Shown here in pieces: positions 7,671 through 15,954 of a DNA stretch of 21,962 bases (its first letter is position 1; the number at the start of each line of letters is the position of its first letter). Source of the stretch: CAZWRV01 sp964636325. Its GTDB lineage: Bacteria; Verrucomicrobiota; Lentisphaeria; Victivallales; GWF2-50-93. Location: contig CAZWRV010000104.1 in the NCBI GenBank assembly GCA_964636325.1, positions 1 through 21,962 on the forward strand, in the 5' to 3' direction. Under the pieces are notes generated by a model that was not told the DNA's origin, made no database searches, and saw only the letters and a list, made by a program, of their open reading frames with translations. The translations under genes and the position numbers were made by a program.

Positions 7671-10600
7671 TTAATCTGTCAATATCTTAACTTCTTCAGG
7701 ACTGAGCCGACGGTTGTAGACGCGGATTTCATCGAAGGAGCCGATGAAGCATTTCGGCTCCGGTATAGGCTGGTTGCTCATGCCTAGGGCGAAGCCTTCG
7801 AATGAGCCTTCGCCGGGGCCGGTTCCCGTTCCGGCGAGATTCCCGTCGGCGAAAAGGGACATGGCGCGCTTCCCCCCGCTCTGATCCCACACGAACGCCA
7901 GGTGGTGCCAGGAACCGTCGTCCAAGCGGGGGCAGTCTTTGATGGTCATGGGCCAGCCTCCGAATATGAGCTTGGGAATTCCTTGGCAGAGAAACAGATC
8001 GAAGGTTCCGAGGATAAGCGGCTCGTCCGACTTGCTCGTGCGTAACCAGAATGAGACGGAAAAATCCCCTGCGATCTTCGCACCCGGAAGCCTTGCAGAC
8101 ACACCCGGCTCCGCGAATTCCATTGCTCCGCCAAGTATGCCGGACCGCTGCCAGCGAGGCTTCGGCGGATTCATGAAGGTTTCGAATTTCCCGTTGAAGG
8201 GGCCTTGCCGGTCGTGGATCACGCTTCCGCCGGCCTCGTCCAGAGGATAATATGAAACCAGGCCTTTTTCGACAGGTCCGTTGCTGCCGACAATGACAGT
8301 TCCTGCGCTTCCGTCTCCGAAATACGAAGCGCCGGGTTCCAGGAAGAGGCGAAGGGTGCCTCTTGCGCGCTGGGCGGTCATCGCAGCGGAATTCGCGCCC
8401 GCGGGGATGCTGGCAGTCCAATAACGCGGAACATAGTCGCTGTCCTCGGTCCGGTAGCGGATCGGCAGCTTGGCGGAGGCGGGTGCGCCAATGCTGAAGG
8501 TCACAGCCTGAGACGCTCCGGAACCAGATGCGGCAAGCTTCACGACAGGCAATGCCGGGCTCTGCTCCGGATGCAGATACGCCCTCGGGATGCGCTCCCA
8601 CTCTTTGGTATTGCTGGCCCAGGAAATGCTGAACTCCGGCCGCGGAACGCCTGGCGAGGAATATTCAACCTTGAGGTCATACGGTTTCCCCGCTTCGAGA
8701 TTGAACGGCCCGGCCTCGAAATGGCCGCCGTCCGGAGCGCCTTCCGAACGGTCTATTATCAGAATGTTGTTGAGCCATACCCGGACGAAGCCGGCACCGT
8801 CCTTCCAGGTCTGGTTCTGGACATGCCCTCCGGCGATGAAAGTGTTTTTAACGTTGAACCAGTAATCCTCGGTGAACGGAGCGACGACTCTCCCGGTCCA
8901 GCGGACGCTGAAGGGTTCGTCGGCCTTGATCCCTTCGCACGGCCCGGATTCCCAGGACGGCGCCCGCCTGCTGGCCGGACCGCTCTTGAACCAGAGCTGC
9001 GGATCGACGCGCTTCAGAACCGTCTCTCCGGAAAAACTCTTCCCCTTATAATATTCGGCGTACAGGCCGGTTCCGTCGGTCCTGGCTGCGGAAGGCTCGT
9101 CGGCAAGCTCCACGGTCCCCGAAGTCCTGAACCAGTTGTCCCAGCCGCGGACACGGAAGACTGCCGAACGGCCTGAGTTGCGCGGAGTCCAGAGAACGGA
9201 ACCGTCCGGAAGATCCGCCAGCGAACCGGCGCACTCCCAGTCGTCTCCCGGAAGAAGCCCGTAGAGTCCGCGGCCGTAAGGATCATAGGCCCAGTATGGA
9301 AGATCGTCGGCATGGCGGTCGAGGAAGAATCCAGCGTAAAGGCCGTCGTACGTCCAGGCAGTTGCACCATAATAATTTCTGTCGCACTCGATGACGCAGC
9401 CGTGAGTCGTCCCCGGGAAATATCCGGGATAGCGGAGCACCGTTGCCGGAGGCATTCCCGGTGATTCGTGCTTCGAAACAGTCCACGCTGTTCCTTCCGG
9501 AGCGGCCCTCAGGAGCCGCGCGCTTCCGGCCTGCGCGTTGGGCCATGTCATGCCGTGGCGGTCCTCCTCTTCGCCGCGCAGGGCGAGAGTCACTCCGTCA
9601 TCGGAATCCCAGCGGACGGCTGTCGCGGTCAGGCGCTTGCTCACGTCAGGAGGCACCTTGGCCTTGGAGAGCTCCAGGCGGCTCCAGTCCCATTGTGGGA
9701 CGTCCGATCCGGCCGGGGCTGTGTTCGGCAGCTTTGCGTATGCCGAATCCTTGAAGTCGAAAATCAACCAGCGTTTGCCGGTGTATGTGTAGTTCGGCGC
9801 GGCGTAATATCCGATGTAGATGTTGAACTGATCGTCGAAGGCGCTGTATCTGCCGTTGTTGACCGGCGCGGCGACGTTGTGGAAGCGGAATTCGTCCGCA
9901 TCAAGTTCGCCGTTCCCGTTGGTGTCGGACCAGGTGAAAGCGTCGCTTCCTTCGTCGTCGTATTTCAATCCCCGCTTCTCCATCGCGTCGTTGATGGCTT
10001 TCAACGGAAAGTACTTGGCCTCCCAGGCCTTGTGAGACGCCAGGGCTACGGGCACGAGGCGGCGGGCTTCCTCGTCGACGCGCAGGATCGCCGCAGGGGA
10101 CTCATGGATAAGAAATGTTTTTTCGTTCCGATGCTTCACGCGCCATACGGGGAACTTCAGCAGCGACGGGAAAAGACCGCCACCGAAGCCCTCCTCCGGC
10201 ATGGAGTATGTGCGGGTTATCTCATAGCTTCCTTTTTCGATGTCGAGGTCGGCGACCGCAACTGTCGTGCCGCTTGCGCTGTACCAAAGCTCGGTCGGAC
10301 GTTTCTTGTCCATGCTGACAACCATGAAGAAAGGCGCGCCGCCAAGCCACTGCTTCAGAACTTTGCCGTCCGGGCCGATGTGGACTATCCTGCGGAGGTG
10401 GTCGCTTTCCACGGCATAGAACCCTCCGGCCTTGTCGCAAGCCAGATGCGAGACATCCTTGAAGTCGGCGGCTTCGAATTTGCCGTCGAGCCGTCCGCCC
10501 CGCTTGCCGTAAGCCCTTATTTCATTCCCGTCGAGCCCGAAGCGGTGGACGCGCTGATCCTGGCCGCCGTCGGCGATCAGCAGCTGCCTGTTCACGCTGT

Positions 10601-11516
10601 CGTATGCCAGTGCGGCAGGCGCGGCGAGAGAGCCTTCGGGAACGATGACTGCAAGCTTGTCCCCTGAGACTGAAACCAAGGAGGCGCCGCTTATGACATA
10701 AACCTCTCCGTCCGCCCCGGCCGCAACATCTGCGGGTTTCGCAACTTTCAGCTCACGTAGAACAGACCCGTCGGCCGGATTGATCCAGCGCAGCGCGTCA
10801 TGGTTCCTGTATGCGACAACCAAACTGCCGCCGTCCGCATCGAACTTCATCGCGTAGCTGTCCACGGGATCGTCGCAGCCGGAACGCTTGTCCCCCGGCC
10901 AAAGGACGTCAATCGGCTTCCCGCTGTCCAGGCCGGTCTTGGGCTCGATCCTCTGAACATGGTTGTCCCAGGTGAGCAGAAAGATGTCCTTGCCTATTTC
11001 GGCCATGTCGATCGGCCCCTTCGACTGCCAGTTCCTTGACCAGATGACCGGGCCGTTCTCTGATGCGAGCTTCATCGCGACAGGCGGCCCCTCGGAGTTC
11101 CTGCTGCCGTGATATAGCGAGCCGTCGGATCCGAGAAGCACCGACGAGGGCCCCTGGTGGCTTCCCACGGTCGGAACCCATGGCTGGGCAGGGTCTATCG
11201 GATTCTGGCCGACAACGGCGACATAGTCCGCCTCCAGGCCGTTGTTCATCAAAAGCTTCCAAACATATTCTCCAGGTGGCATCGGATTGCCGAGACGGTC
11301 CAGGCCGTCCCAGAAAAGCTCGTGCCGCCCCGCCTTCTGGAGCTGCCCGGCAAGAAGGATCCGTATCTGCCGACCGTCCTTGTCGTAGACGGCCGCGGAA
11401 ACCTGCCCGTCGCGCGGAAGCTCATAGACTATTCCCGACTCCTTGCAGCCGGCCATGAAAACTGCCGCCGCAAGCGCGGACAAAAAAGCACGAATTGTAT
11501 TCTGCGAATTTCGCAA
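7671..11516 (-). CDS. Large multidomain surface lipoprotein: propeller + EF-hand + PA14 + LamG
   Basis: The chosen start is TTG at 11516, 10 bases after GGAG, giving 1281 residues. An in-frame ATG at 11576 lies inside repeat A and would add 20 repeat-encoded residues. The N-terminus is a lipoprotein signal ending FMAGC (Cys24). The order is: FlgD-type Ig-like unit (about 33-92, VYDKDGRQIRILL...GEYVWKL); a propeller of NHL-like blades (about 100-470); a textbook EF-hand loop, DTNGNGELDADE (531-542); more beta-rich sequence; a PA14-like domain (about 817-982, GLYAEYYKGKSFSG...VRVWLNNILIIDRS), often a glycan binder; a linker domain (985-1080); and a LamG/concanavalin-like domain (1084-1280, SYYPLDEAGG, DGSWHHLAFVWD). 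It is probably exported and membrane-anchored, facing glycan. No catalytic motif is evident, so binding is the safer guess than hydrolysis. Confidence 0.85.
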   Translation of the reverse strand: MRNSQNTIRAFLSALAAAVFMAGCKESGIVYELPRDGQVSAAVYDKDGRQIRILLAGQLQKAGRHELFWDGLDRLGNPMPPGEYVWKLLMNNGLEADYVAVVGQNPIDPAQPWVPTVGSHQGPSSVLLGSDGSLYHGSRNSEGPPVAMKLASENGPVIWSRNWQSKGPIDMAEIGKDIFLLTWDNHVQRIEPKTGLDSGKPIDVLWPGDKRSGCDDPVDSYAMKFDADGGSLVVAYRNHDALRWINPADGSVLRELKVAKPADVAAGADGEVYVISGASLVSVSGDKLAVIVPEGSLAAPAALAYDSVNRQLLIADGGQDQRVHRFGLDGNEIRAYGKRGGRLDGKFEAADFKDVSHLACDKAGGFYAVESDHLRRIVHIGPDGKVLKQWLGGAPFFMVVSMDKKRPTELWYSASGTTVAVADLDIEKGSYEITRTYSMPEEGFGGGLFPSLLKFPVWRVKHRNEKTFLIHESPAAILRVDEEARRLVPVALASHKAWEAKYFPLKAINDAMEKRGLKYDDEGSDAFTWSDTNGNGELDADEFRFHNVAAPVNNGRYSAFDDQFNIYIGYYAAPNYTYTGKRWLIFDFKDSAYAKLPNTAPAGSDVPQWDWSRLELSKAKVPPDVSKRLTATAVRWDSDDGVTLALRGEEEDRHGMTWPNAQAGSARLLRAAPEGTAWTVSKHESPGMPPATVLRYPGYFPGTTHGCVIECDRNYYGATAWTYDGLYAGFFLDRHADDLPYWAYDPYGRGLYGLLPGDDWECAGSLADLPDGSVLWTPRNSGRSAVFRVRGWDNWFRTSGTVELADEPSAARTDGTGLYAEYYKGKSFSGETVLKRVDPQLWFKSGPASRRAPSWESGPCEGIKADEPFSVRWTGRVVAPFTEDYWFNVKNTFIAGGHVQNQTWKDGAGFVRVWLNNILIIDRSEGAPDGGHFEAGPFNLEAGKPYDLKVEYSSPGVPRPEFSISWASNTKEWERIPRAYLHPEQSPALPVVKLAASGSGASQAVTFSIGAPASAKLPIRYRTEDSDYVPRYWTASIPAGANSAAMTAQRARGTLRLFLEPGASYFGDGSAGTVIVGSNGPVEKGLVSYYPLDEAGGSVIHDRQGPFNGKFETFMNPPKPRWQRSGILGGAMEFAEPGVSARLPGAKIAGDFSVSFWLRTSKSDEPLILGTFDLFLCQGIPKLIFGGWPMTIKDCPRLDDGSWHHLAFVWDQSGGKRAMSLFADGNLAGTGTGPGEGSFEGFALGMSNQPIPEPKCFIGSFDEIRVYNRRLSPEEVKILTD

Positions 11517-11529
11517 AGTCGTGATCGCT

Positions 11530-11609
11530 CCTCTGAAACTTGCCTCAAGTAACGCAGACATTCCTGTATGCGGCATCGCAGGTAGGAATACCTGCGCTAC
11601 TTAAGTTTT
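11530..11609. repeat. Double-hairpin repeat element A, copy 2
   Basis: Almost identical to 101-180. One change (CCTGTATGC for CCTGTCTGC) weakens the first stem; the second stem CGCAGGTA / TACCTGCG is intact. Its edge, read on the minus strand, is TTTCAGAGGAG, and that AGAGGAG is the ribosome-binding site of the large lipoprotein gene starting at 11516. Its internal ATG at 11576 creates a false longer start for that gene. Confidence 0.85.
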
Positions 11610-11652
11610 CGACCGGCAAAGCTGTCCGCTGCGGCAGACAGGTGGCCTCTGG
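11609..11652. repeat. Hairpin repeat element B, divergent copy 4
   Basis: TCGACCGGCAAAGCTG, then a stem CTG(T)CCG-CTG-CGGCAG with one bulged base, then ACAGGTGGCCTCTGG. It lines up with the CGACAGAACTG-stem-CAGA-GGCAC-CCTCTGG plan of the other B copies and directly follows element A, as copy 2 does at 182. The next 128 bases, up to the pseudopilin stop at 11781, hold nothing I recognise. Confidence 0.5.
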
Positions 11653-11780
11653 CGACACCATAATTGACTAATCATAAGCGCCCAAGATCCGGAGAATAAC
11701 GCATTTATGGACGGATTGGAACTCCGCGCTTGGCGCCTGAGAGACCTGCTCCTGAAAAGAAAAAATAGTGCAAAGCAAAA

Positions 11781-12245
11781 TCAACAAAAGTTCCGCTGCC
11801 GCCTATAATATGGATAGGTGGAAAAGCCAGCATTCCAGTTTTGGTTGTCTTGTGTCCAGTAGCGGTTGTCCGTGCCGACCCGAACGGATTTCGGCTTGCT
11901 AGGGCAAATAAGGATCGTTGGACTTGTTCCAATATATTTTTCCCCCAATAGAGAATAGATTGAGCCGGGGTTGATCACTCCCCCGGGACGCCAATTCTGC
12001 GGAACGCTTGAATCCCTCATAGGCAGGCAGCCGTCGTAGTCCTCGGCGTAGTTGAGGGTGCCCAGCGTCATCTGCCTCGCCTGGTTGAGGCAGCTCACAC
12101 GCCGCACCGACTCCTTCGCAAGAGACAGCGCAGGCAGGAGCATCGCGGCAAGAATCGCGATGATCGCAATAACCACGAGCAGCTCGATCAGCGTAAAGAT
12201 TTTCCGCAGCGGAAAATTTCTACCGTTGAAGAGATTTTTTCTCAT
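11781..12245 (-). CDS. Pseudopilin-like protein with type IV prepilin leader, C-terminus missing
   Basis: This 154-residue protein has the prepilin N-terminus FTLIELLVVIAI (from residue 17) followed by a hydrophobic helix, then LSLAKESVRRVSCLNQARQM, as in type II secretion-like pseudopilins. A CPS motif (114-116) matches the family, but the sequence ends in YYRRQRNFC without the G-DGH segment seen in both upstream paralogues. I looked for that segment in the other minus frames downstream and did not see it, so this looks truncated or rearranged rather than simply frameshifted. GGAGGG lies upstream, with a long 11-base gap to the ATG. Third in the pseudopilin series, 57 bases after the previous gene. 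The residue before the cleavage site is Ile, not the usual Gly. Confidence 0.7.
   Translation of the reverse strand: MRKNLFNGRNFPLRKIFTLIELLVVIAIIAILAAMLLPALSLAKESVRRVSCLNQARQMTLGTLNYAEDYDGCLPMRDSSVPQNWRPGGVINPGSIYSLLGEKYIGTSPTILICPSKPKSVRVGTDNRYWTQDNQNWNAGFSTYPYYRRQRNFC
12185..12223. other. Inverted repeat in the 5' coding part of pseudopilin 3
   Basis: ATTTTCCGC (12199-12207) and GCGGAAAAT (12209-12217) are perfect complements around one base. The pairing extends imperfectly to 12193 and 12223. It covers the codons just before FTLIEL. A matching but differently sequenced inverted repeat sits at the same place in pseudopilin 1. Confidence 0.5.
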
Positions 12246-12302
12246 TTAAAAACCATCCCTCCATGGATTCAACTTCTGCGCTCCCTATTATCCATTATCG
12301 TC

Positions 12303-13100
12303 CTACTTCCCTCTTATCTTCCACCAGTCCGGATTACTCCAGCCGTTGTAGTTGTATAGCCAGTATTCGGACGTATGCCAGCTTAAGTGTCCGTCACCGT
12401 AAATAGTATTGCCTCCCTGGGGATAGTTTATCTTGTGGGGGAAATTGTCATGCGGCGTTGAGCCATAGGTTGCCGGCAGAGGTTGGTTGTATGGGGACAG
12501 CCAGACCGAGGTATATCCTGTATCGCTTATCAGGACGAGGCTGCGCGAGGGGGAGTAGTCGGGGTCATGTCCGCATGGATATGCCTTATCCAACTTGAAG
12601 CAGAGATGCCCGATATACTTATTATATCTTTGCTCCCATGTCAGATGCGAGACCTTGAAGAGCAAATATCCAAGGAAAGTGACGTTCCTATCTCCGGAAT
12701 TCTCCCAGTATTCTACATTTTTATCCAGCCATGGGAAGAAGTATGACTTGTTGGTTGAGGAATTGATCCAACTTCTGCTAGCAAAGCCCGGGCACATGAA
12801 GATGTTCGGATTCCCCATATATTGGCCTAGTCCGCGCAGATCGGCACAATCGGCCGAATCGTAAAGCTTACCGGGAATATCTCCGGATCCCAACGGAGGC
12901 ATGTATCCCCCATAGTCCACGGTATAGGATGCTATCGCAGTATATACCTGCTTCATATTGCTGGCGCAGACCGACCGTTTTGCGTTCTCCCGTGCGGCCC
13001 TGAGCGCAGGCAGAAGCATGGCGGCCAGGATCGCGATGATCGCGATGACCACCAGCAGCTCGATCAAGGTGAAGCACAAATTTTTCCCTCTTTGCGTCAT
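12303..13100 (-). CDS. Pseudopilin-like secreted protein (prepilin leader, DGH motif)
   Basis: This 265-residue protein has a short leader (MTQRGKNLC), then FTLIELLVVIAI, a hydrophobic helix to about 33, and the amphipathic continuation RAARENAKRSVCASNMKQ. The globular part contains DLRGLGQYMG, MCPGF (102-106) and WINSSTNKSY, and ends with GGNTIYGDGHLSWH (229-242), the C-terminal signature of this large Lentisphaerae/Planctomycetes pseudopilin class. It shares blocks along its whole length with the preceding gene and is probably a tandem duplicate. Its Shine-Dalgarno GGGAGG touches the stop codon of that gene (TAGGGAGG) and the gap is 11 bases, so they are co-translated. The residue before the cleavage site is Cys. 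Likely inner-membrane-inserted, then assembled or displayed outward; the cargo or ligand is unknown. Confidence 0.88.
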   Translation of the reverse strand: MTQRGKNLCFTLIELLVVIAIIAILAAMLLPALRAARENAKRSVCASNMKQVYTAIASYTVDYGGYMPPLGSGDIPGKLYDSADCADLRGLGQYMGNPNIFMCPGFASRSWINSSTNKSYFFPWLDKNVEYWENSGDRNVTFLGYLLFKVSHLTWEQRYNKYIGHLCFKLDKAYPCGHDPDYSPSRSLVLISDTGYTSVWLSPYNQPLPATYGSTPHDNFPHKINYPQGGNTIYGDGHLSWHTSEYWLYNYNGWSNPDWWKIRGK

Positions 13101-13111
13101 TGCAGGCCTCC

Positions 13112-13966
<855 letters not shown>

Positions 13967-14002
13967 GAATTCCTCCTTAAACTCCGTTGTCCGTTCACCG
14001 TA

Positions 14003-14038
14003 ACCTTTGTCAGTAGCTTTGTCGCGAGCTTTGTCGGT
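14003..14038. repeat. Three tandem 12-bp repeats upstream of the pseudopilin genes
   Basis: ACCTTTGTCAGT, AGCTTTGTCGCG and AGCTTTGTCGGT follow each other without gaps. On the minus (gene) strand the core is GACAAAG(C/G)T repeated at a 12-bp period, starting 37 bases before the ATG at 13966. This could be a protein-binding array controlling the pseudopilin operon. The core also resembles the CGACA-AACTG head of the B repeats (CGATAAAGCTG occurs at 14053), so it may be repeat-derived. Confidence 0.55.
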
Positions 14039-14086
14039 TTAAAGTTTCCCGCCGATAAAGCTGTATTCCAGGCAGAAATGCCTTGC

Positions 14087-15214
14087 TCATCTGCCCGCCT
14101 CCACAAAATCAAGCGGTATCCAGCTCACCTCGGGATATGCTTTCCCATGCCTCTGGCAGTCAAGGACTTCGATGAACTTTTTTAGGACCTTCTCCACGTC
14201 GAGGCCGTAGAATGTGACAGGGGCAGCCACCTTAGGCGGCTCGGGGAAGTTGCAGTATGCGGCGATGGAAAGCTCCTCCGGAACCTTGACTCCGGAGTCC
14301 TCGACCCCCTTGCAGGCGGCCTCCACCAGCGAGTCGTCGAGGATCAGCAGGCAGTCCGGACGAGTCTCAGGCGGCCTGTCGAGGAGCAGATGCACGAGCT
14401 GCCTTGCCCTGGGCGCGATCAGCGTATGCATCACCTGGACATGCTGCGGCAGGAGTTGCAGCCCGTGTCTTTTGGCCTCCTCAAAGAGCTGGTCCTCGTA
14501 CTGGATTTTCTCGCCGCCCCATTCGCCGGAAAGCGTGCTGACGACGGCCAGGCGGCGGCCGCCCTTGCTCTGGAAATTACCCATTATCTTCTGGAGGATA
14601 CCCCGCGGATCTGAGGAGACTGCCGGAATGTCATGCAGGAAAACGCCTGTGAACATGGCCTTTGGCAGATCCTTCATCGCTGCCATCTCCTTGAAGAGGG
14701 GGGTGTTGGCTATCAGATGAGGCGGCGATGCGAGGATTACGCCCGCGAGGCGCCTCTGCCGCATGTCCTCGTAGAGGCGGATGTAGTCCGGTTCGTCGGT
14801 GTGTCCGTTGAGATTGAGATAGGTCCGGAAACGCCTCGCGGGCTCATATCTGCCAGACTCCGCAAGGTGCGCAAGCACCCGCCAGAAGTTGAGGTGGGGG
14901 CCTCCGCTCCAGATGTTCGACGGGAATACGATCGCATAGTCGGAGAGGCACGGCGGATGATCCGCCACGAAAGTTCCGCTCCTGCCCTTCGGAACAACAA
15001 AGCCCTCCTCCGCCATCCTGTCGAAGGCCTTCTGTATCGTGGCGGGGGTCGTGCGGTATTTCCTCTCCAGGAACGCGCGCGACGGAAGACGTGCGCCGGG
15101 TCTGTATTTACCCTTCAGGATTTCAGCCCTGAAACGGCTGTTTATTTCGTCCTGCAGGCCGTTCGGTCCGCGCCTGCCATTCCTGCCGCCGGCATCTTCA
15201 AGCTTGACTCCCAT
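14087..15214 (-). CDS. GntR-type winged-helix regulator with LacI/GalR-like sensor domain
   Basis: This 375-residue protein has residues about 20-86 as a GntR winged helix: INSRFRAEILKGKYRPGARLPS, RKYRTTPATIQKAFDRMAEEG and the wing VVPKGRSGTFV. From about 93 onward it resembles the periplasmic-binding-protein-like sensor of LacI/GalR regulators: SDYAIVFPSNIW, LAGVILASPP, GRRLAVVSTLSGEWGGEKIQYEDQ, PDCLLILDDSLVEAACKGVEDSG and VPEELSIAAYCNFPEP. Such hybrids (AraR-like architecture) bind small sugars. AAGGAG lies 8 bases before the ATG. The promoter at 15242-15269 is overlapped by a 29-bp palindrome, which suggests autoregulation. Its place at the head of the minus-strand block makes it the probable controller of the pseudopilin-glycan genes. 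Confidence 0.9.
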   Translation of the reverse strand: MGVKLEDAGGRNGRRGPNGLQDEINSRFRAEILKGKYRPGARLPSRAFLERKYRTTPATIQKAFDRMAEEGFVVPKGRSGTFVADHPPCLSDYAIVFPSNIWSGGPHLNFWRVLAHLAESGRYEPARRFRTYLNLNGHTDEPDYIRLYEDMRQRRLAGVILASPPHLIANTPLFKEMAAMKDLPKAMFTGVFLHDIPAVSSDPRGILQKIMGNFQSKGGRRLAVVSTLSGEWGGEKIQYEDQLFEEAKRHGLQLLPQHVQVMHTLIAPRARQLVHLLLDRPPETRPDCLLILDDSLVEAACKGVEDSGVKVPEELSIAAYCNFPEPPKVAAPVTFYGLDVEKVLKKFIEVLDCQRHGKAYPEVSWIPLDFVEAGR

Positions 15215-15241
15215 GACAAAGACTCCTTCCCCTTCGACACC

Positions 15242-15269
15242 ATTATACTATATATTTGCAAAAAGTCAA
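15242..15269 (-). promoter_or_regulatory. Sigma-70-type promoter of the GntR-type regulator
   Basis: On the minus strand TTGACT (15269-15264) and a perfect TATAAT (15247-15242) are separated by 16 bases. Transcription would start near 15235, leaving a leader of about 20 bases that holds the AAGGAG ribosome-binding site. This is the best promoter match I see in the window. Confidence 0.7.
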
Positions 15270-15276
15270 TATATAG
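15248..15276. promoter_or_regulatory. Candidate operator: 29-bp inverted repeat over the regulator promoter
   Basis: CTATATATT (15248-15256) and AATATATAG (15268-15276) are perfect 9-bp arms around an 11-base spacer. The palindrome fills the promoter spacer and covers the -35 box, a position that would block RNA polymerase. The centre-to-centre arm spacing of 20 bp is about two helical turns, as suits a dimer. The protein is most likely the regulator encoded just downstream; this is inferred from position. Confidence 0.6.
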
Positions 15277-15387
15277 CATTTATTTTTTGACGCAAAGAAA
15301 GGAGCTCCCTATTGCAACAAATATCGTTCGCCGGTCGGCGCGTCAATTATTCCTGCGCACTGATTGTTGATCGCTGTCCAGCTCTCT

Positions 15388-15954
15388 CTACTCTACCACG
15401 GCCCTGCCCTTGAAGCCGGCTACTTTCTTCTTGAACCCGACGCAGAGCGGCCTGCCTTCCTGCCGCGTAATGATGAGGCGCATGTCGCCGATGCCCGCCT
15501 CCTTTCGTCCGGGGTCCGCGGCGGGATCGGTCTGCAGTTCGACATCGATGCAGTTGCCTCCCCTGAAAACGAGCTGCCGCTCGGTGATGCTGTTGGTAAG
15601 TTCGGAGGGGGCCGTGACTTCATAGTGCAAGATCAGATACTTCTCATCATATGCGGCGCAGATGCGGAACGCGCGGCCGTCGTCCAGTTTCTTCGAGAGG
15701 GACGACGCCTCCGCCCAGTCGATTCCGGCCGCCCTGTGGACCGTAAGCTCGCGGGCCCTGGCCTGGCGCGCCGCTTACGCTGCCCTGGCGTCTGCCGCCA
15801 GTTTCACGTCGCTGTCGCCTGCGAGAATCAGATATCTGCCGTCCTTGTCGAAGACGGCGATCCGGTTCTTCTGAGGTTCGGTGTCAATTTTCGGATCGCG
15901 CTCCTTGACATACCACGGCTTGGGCTGCCACACCGGGAATGCTTCCTTCGAATT
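15388..15954 (-). pseudogene. 3' fragment of a secreted propeller-type protein with in-frame stop
   Basis: Reading minus from 15954 gives a continuous frame NSKEAFPVWQPKPWYVKERD... then NRIAVFDKDGRYLILAGDSD, interrupted by TAA at 15775-15777. It resumes in the same frame as AGIDWAEASSLSKKLDDGRA, ICAAYDEKYLILHYEVTAP, CIDVELQTDPAADPGRKE and GDMRLIITRQEGRPL, ending at TAG (15388). The second half resembles the carbohydrate-binding-like C-terminal domain found in large propeller proteins of this phylum, where LAYDV... DPAADP... GDMRLLIA blocks recur. There is no start, signal peptide or ribosome-binding site. It is fused at 15954/15955 to a pseudopilin remnant, so this is debris. An 80-codon piece (TTG at 15630) could still be called as a gene, but I do not think it is one. 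Confidence 0.7.

Noticed and set aside
9468..10667. 399-codon plus-strand reading frame
   Set aside because: It lies opposite the lipoprotein gene, whose domains are continuous here; no domain or ribosome-binding site supports the plus frame.
11705..11932. 75-codon minus frame overlapping the end of pseudopilin 3, considered as its frameshifted tail
   Set aside because: It lacks the DGH block or any other part of the expected pseudopilin C-terminus.
15388..15630. 80-residue stand-alone protein
   Set aside because: The same reading frame continues upstream past 15630 with recognisable sequence to an in-frame stop and beyond, and the TTG has no ribosome-binding site; it is part of a pseudogene.
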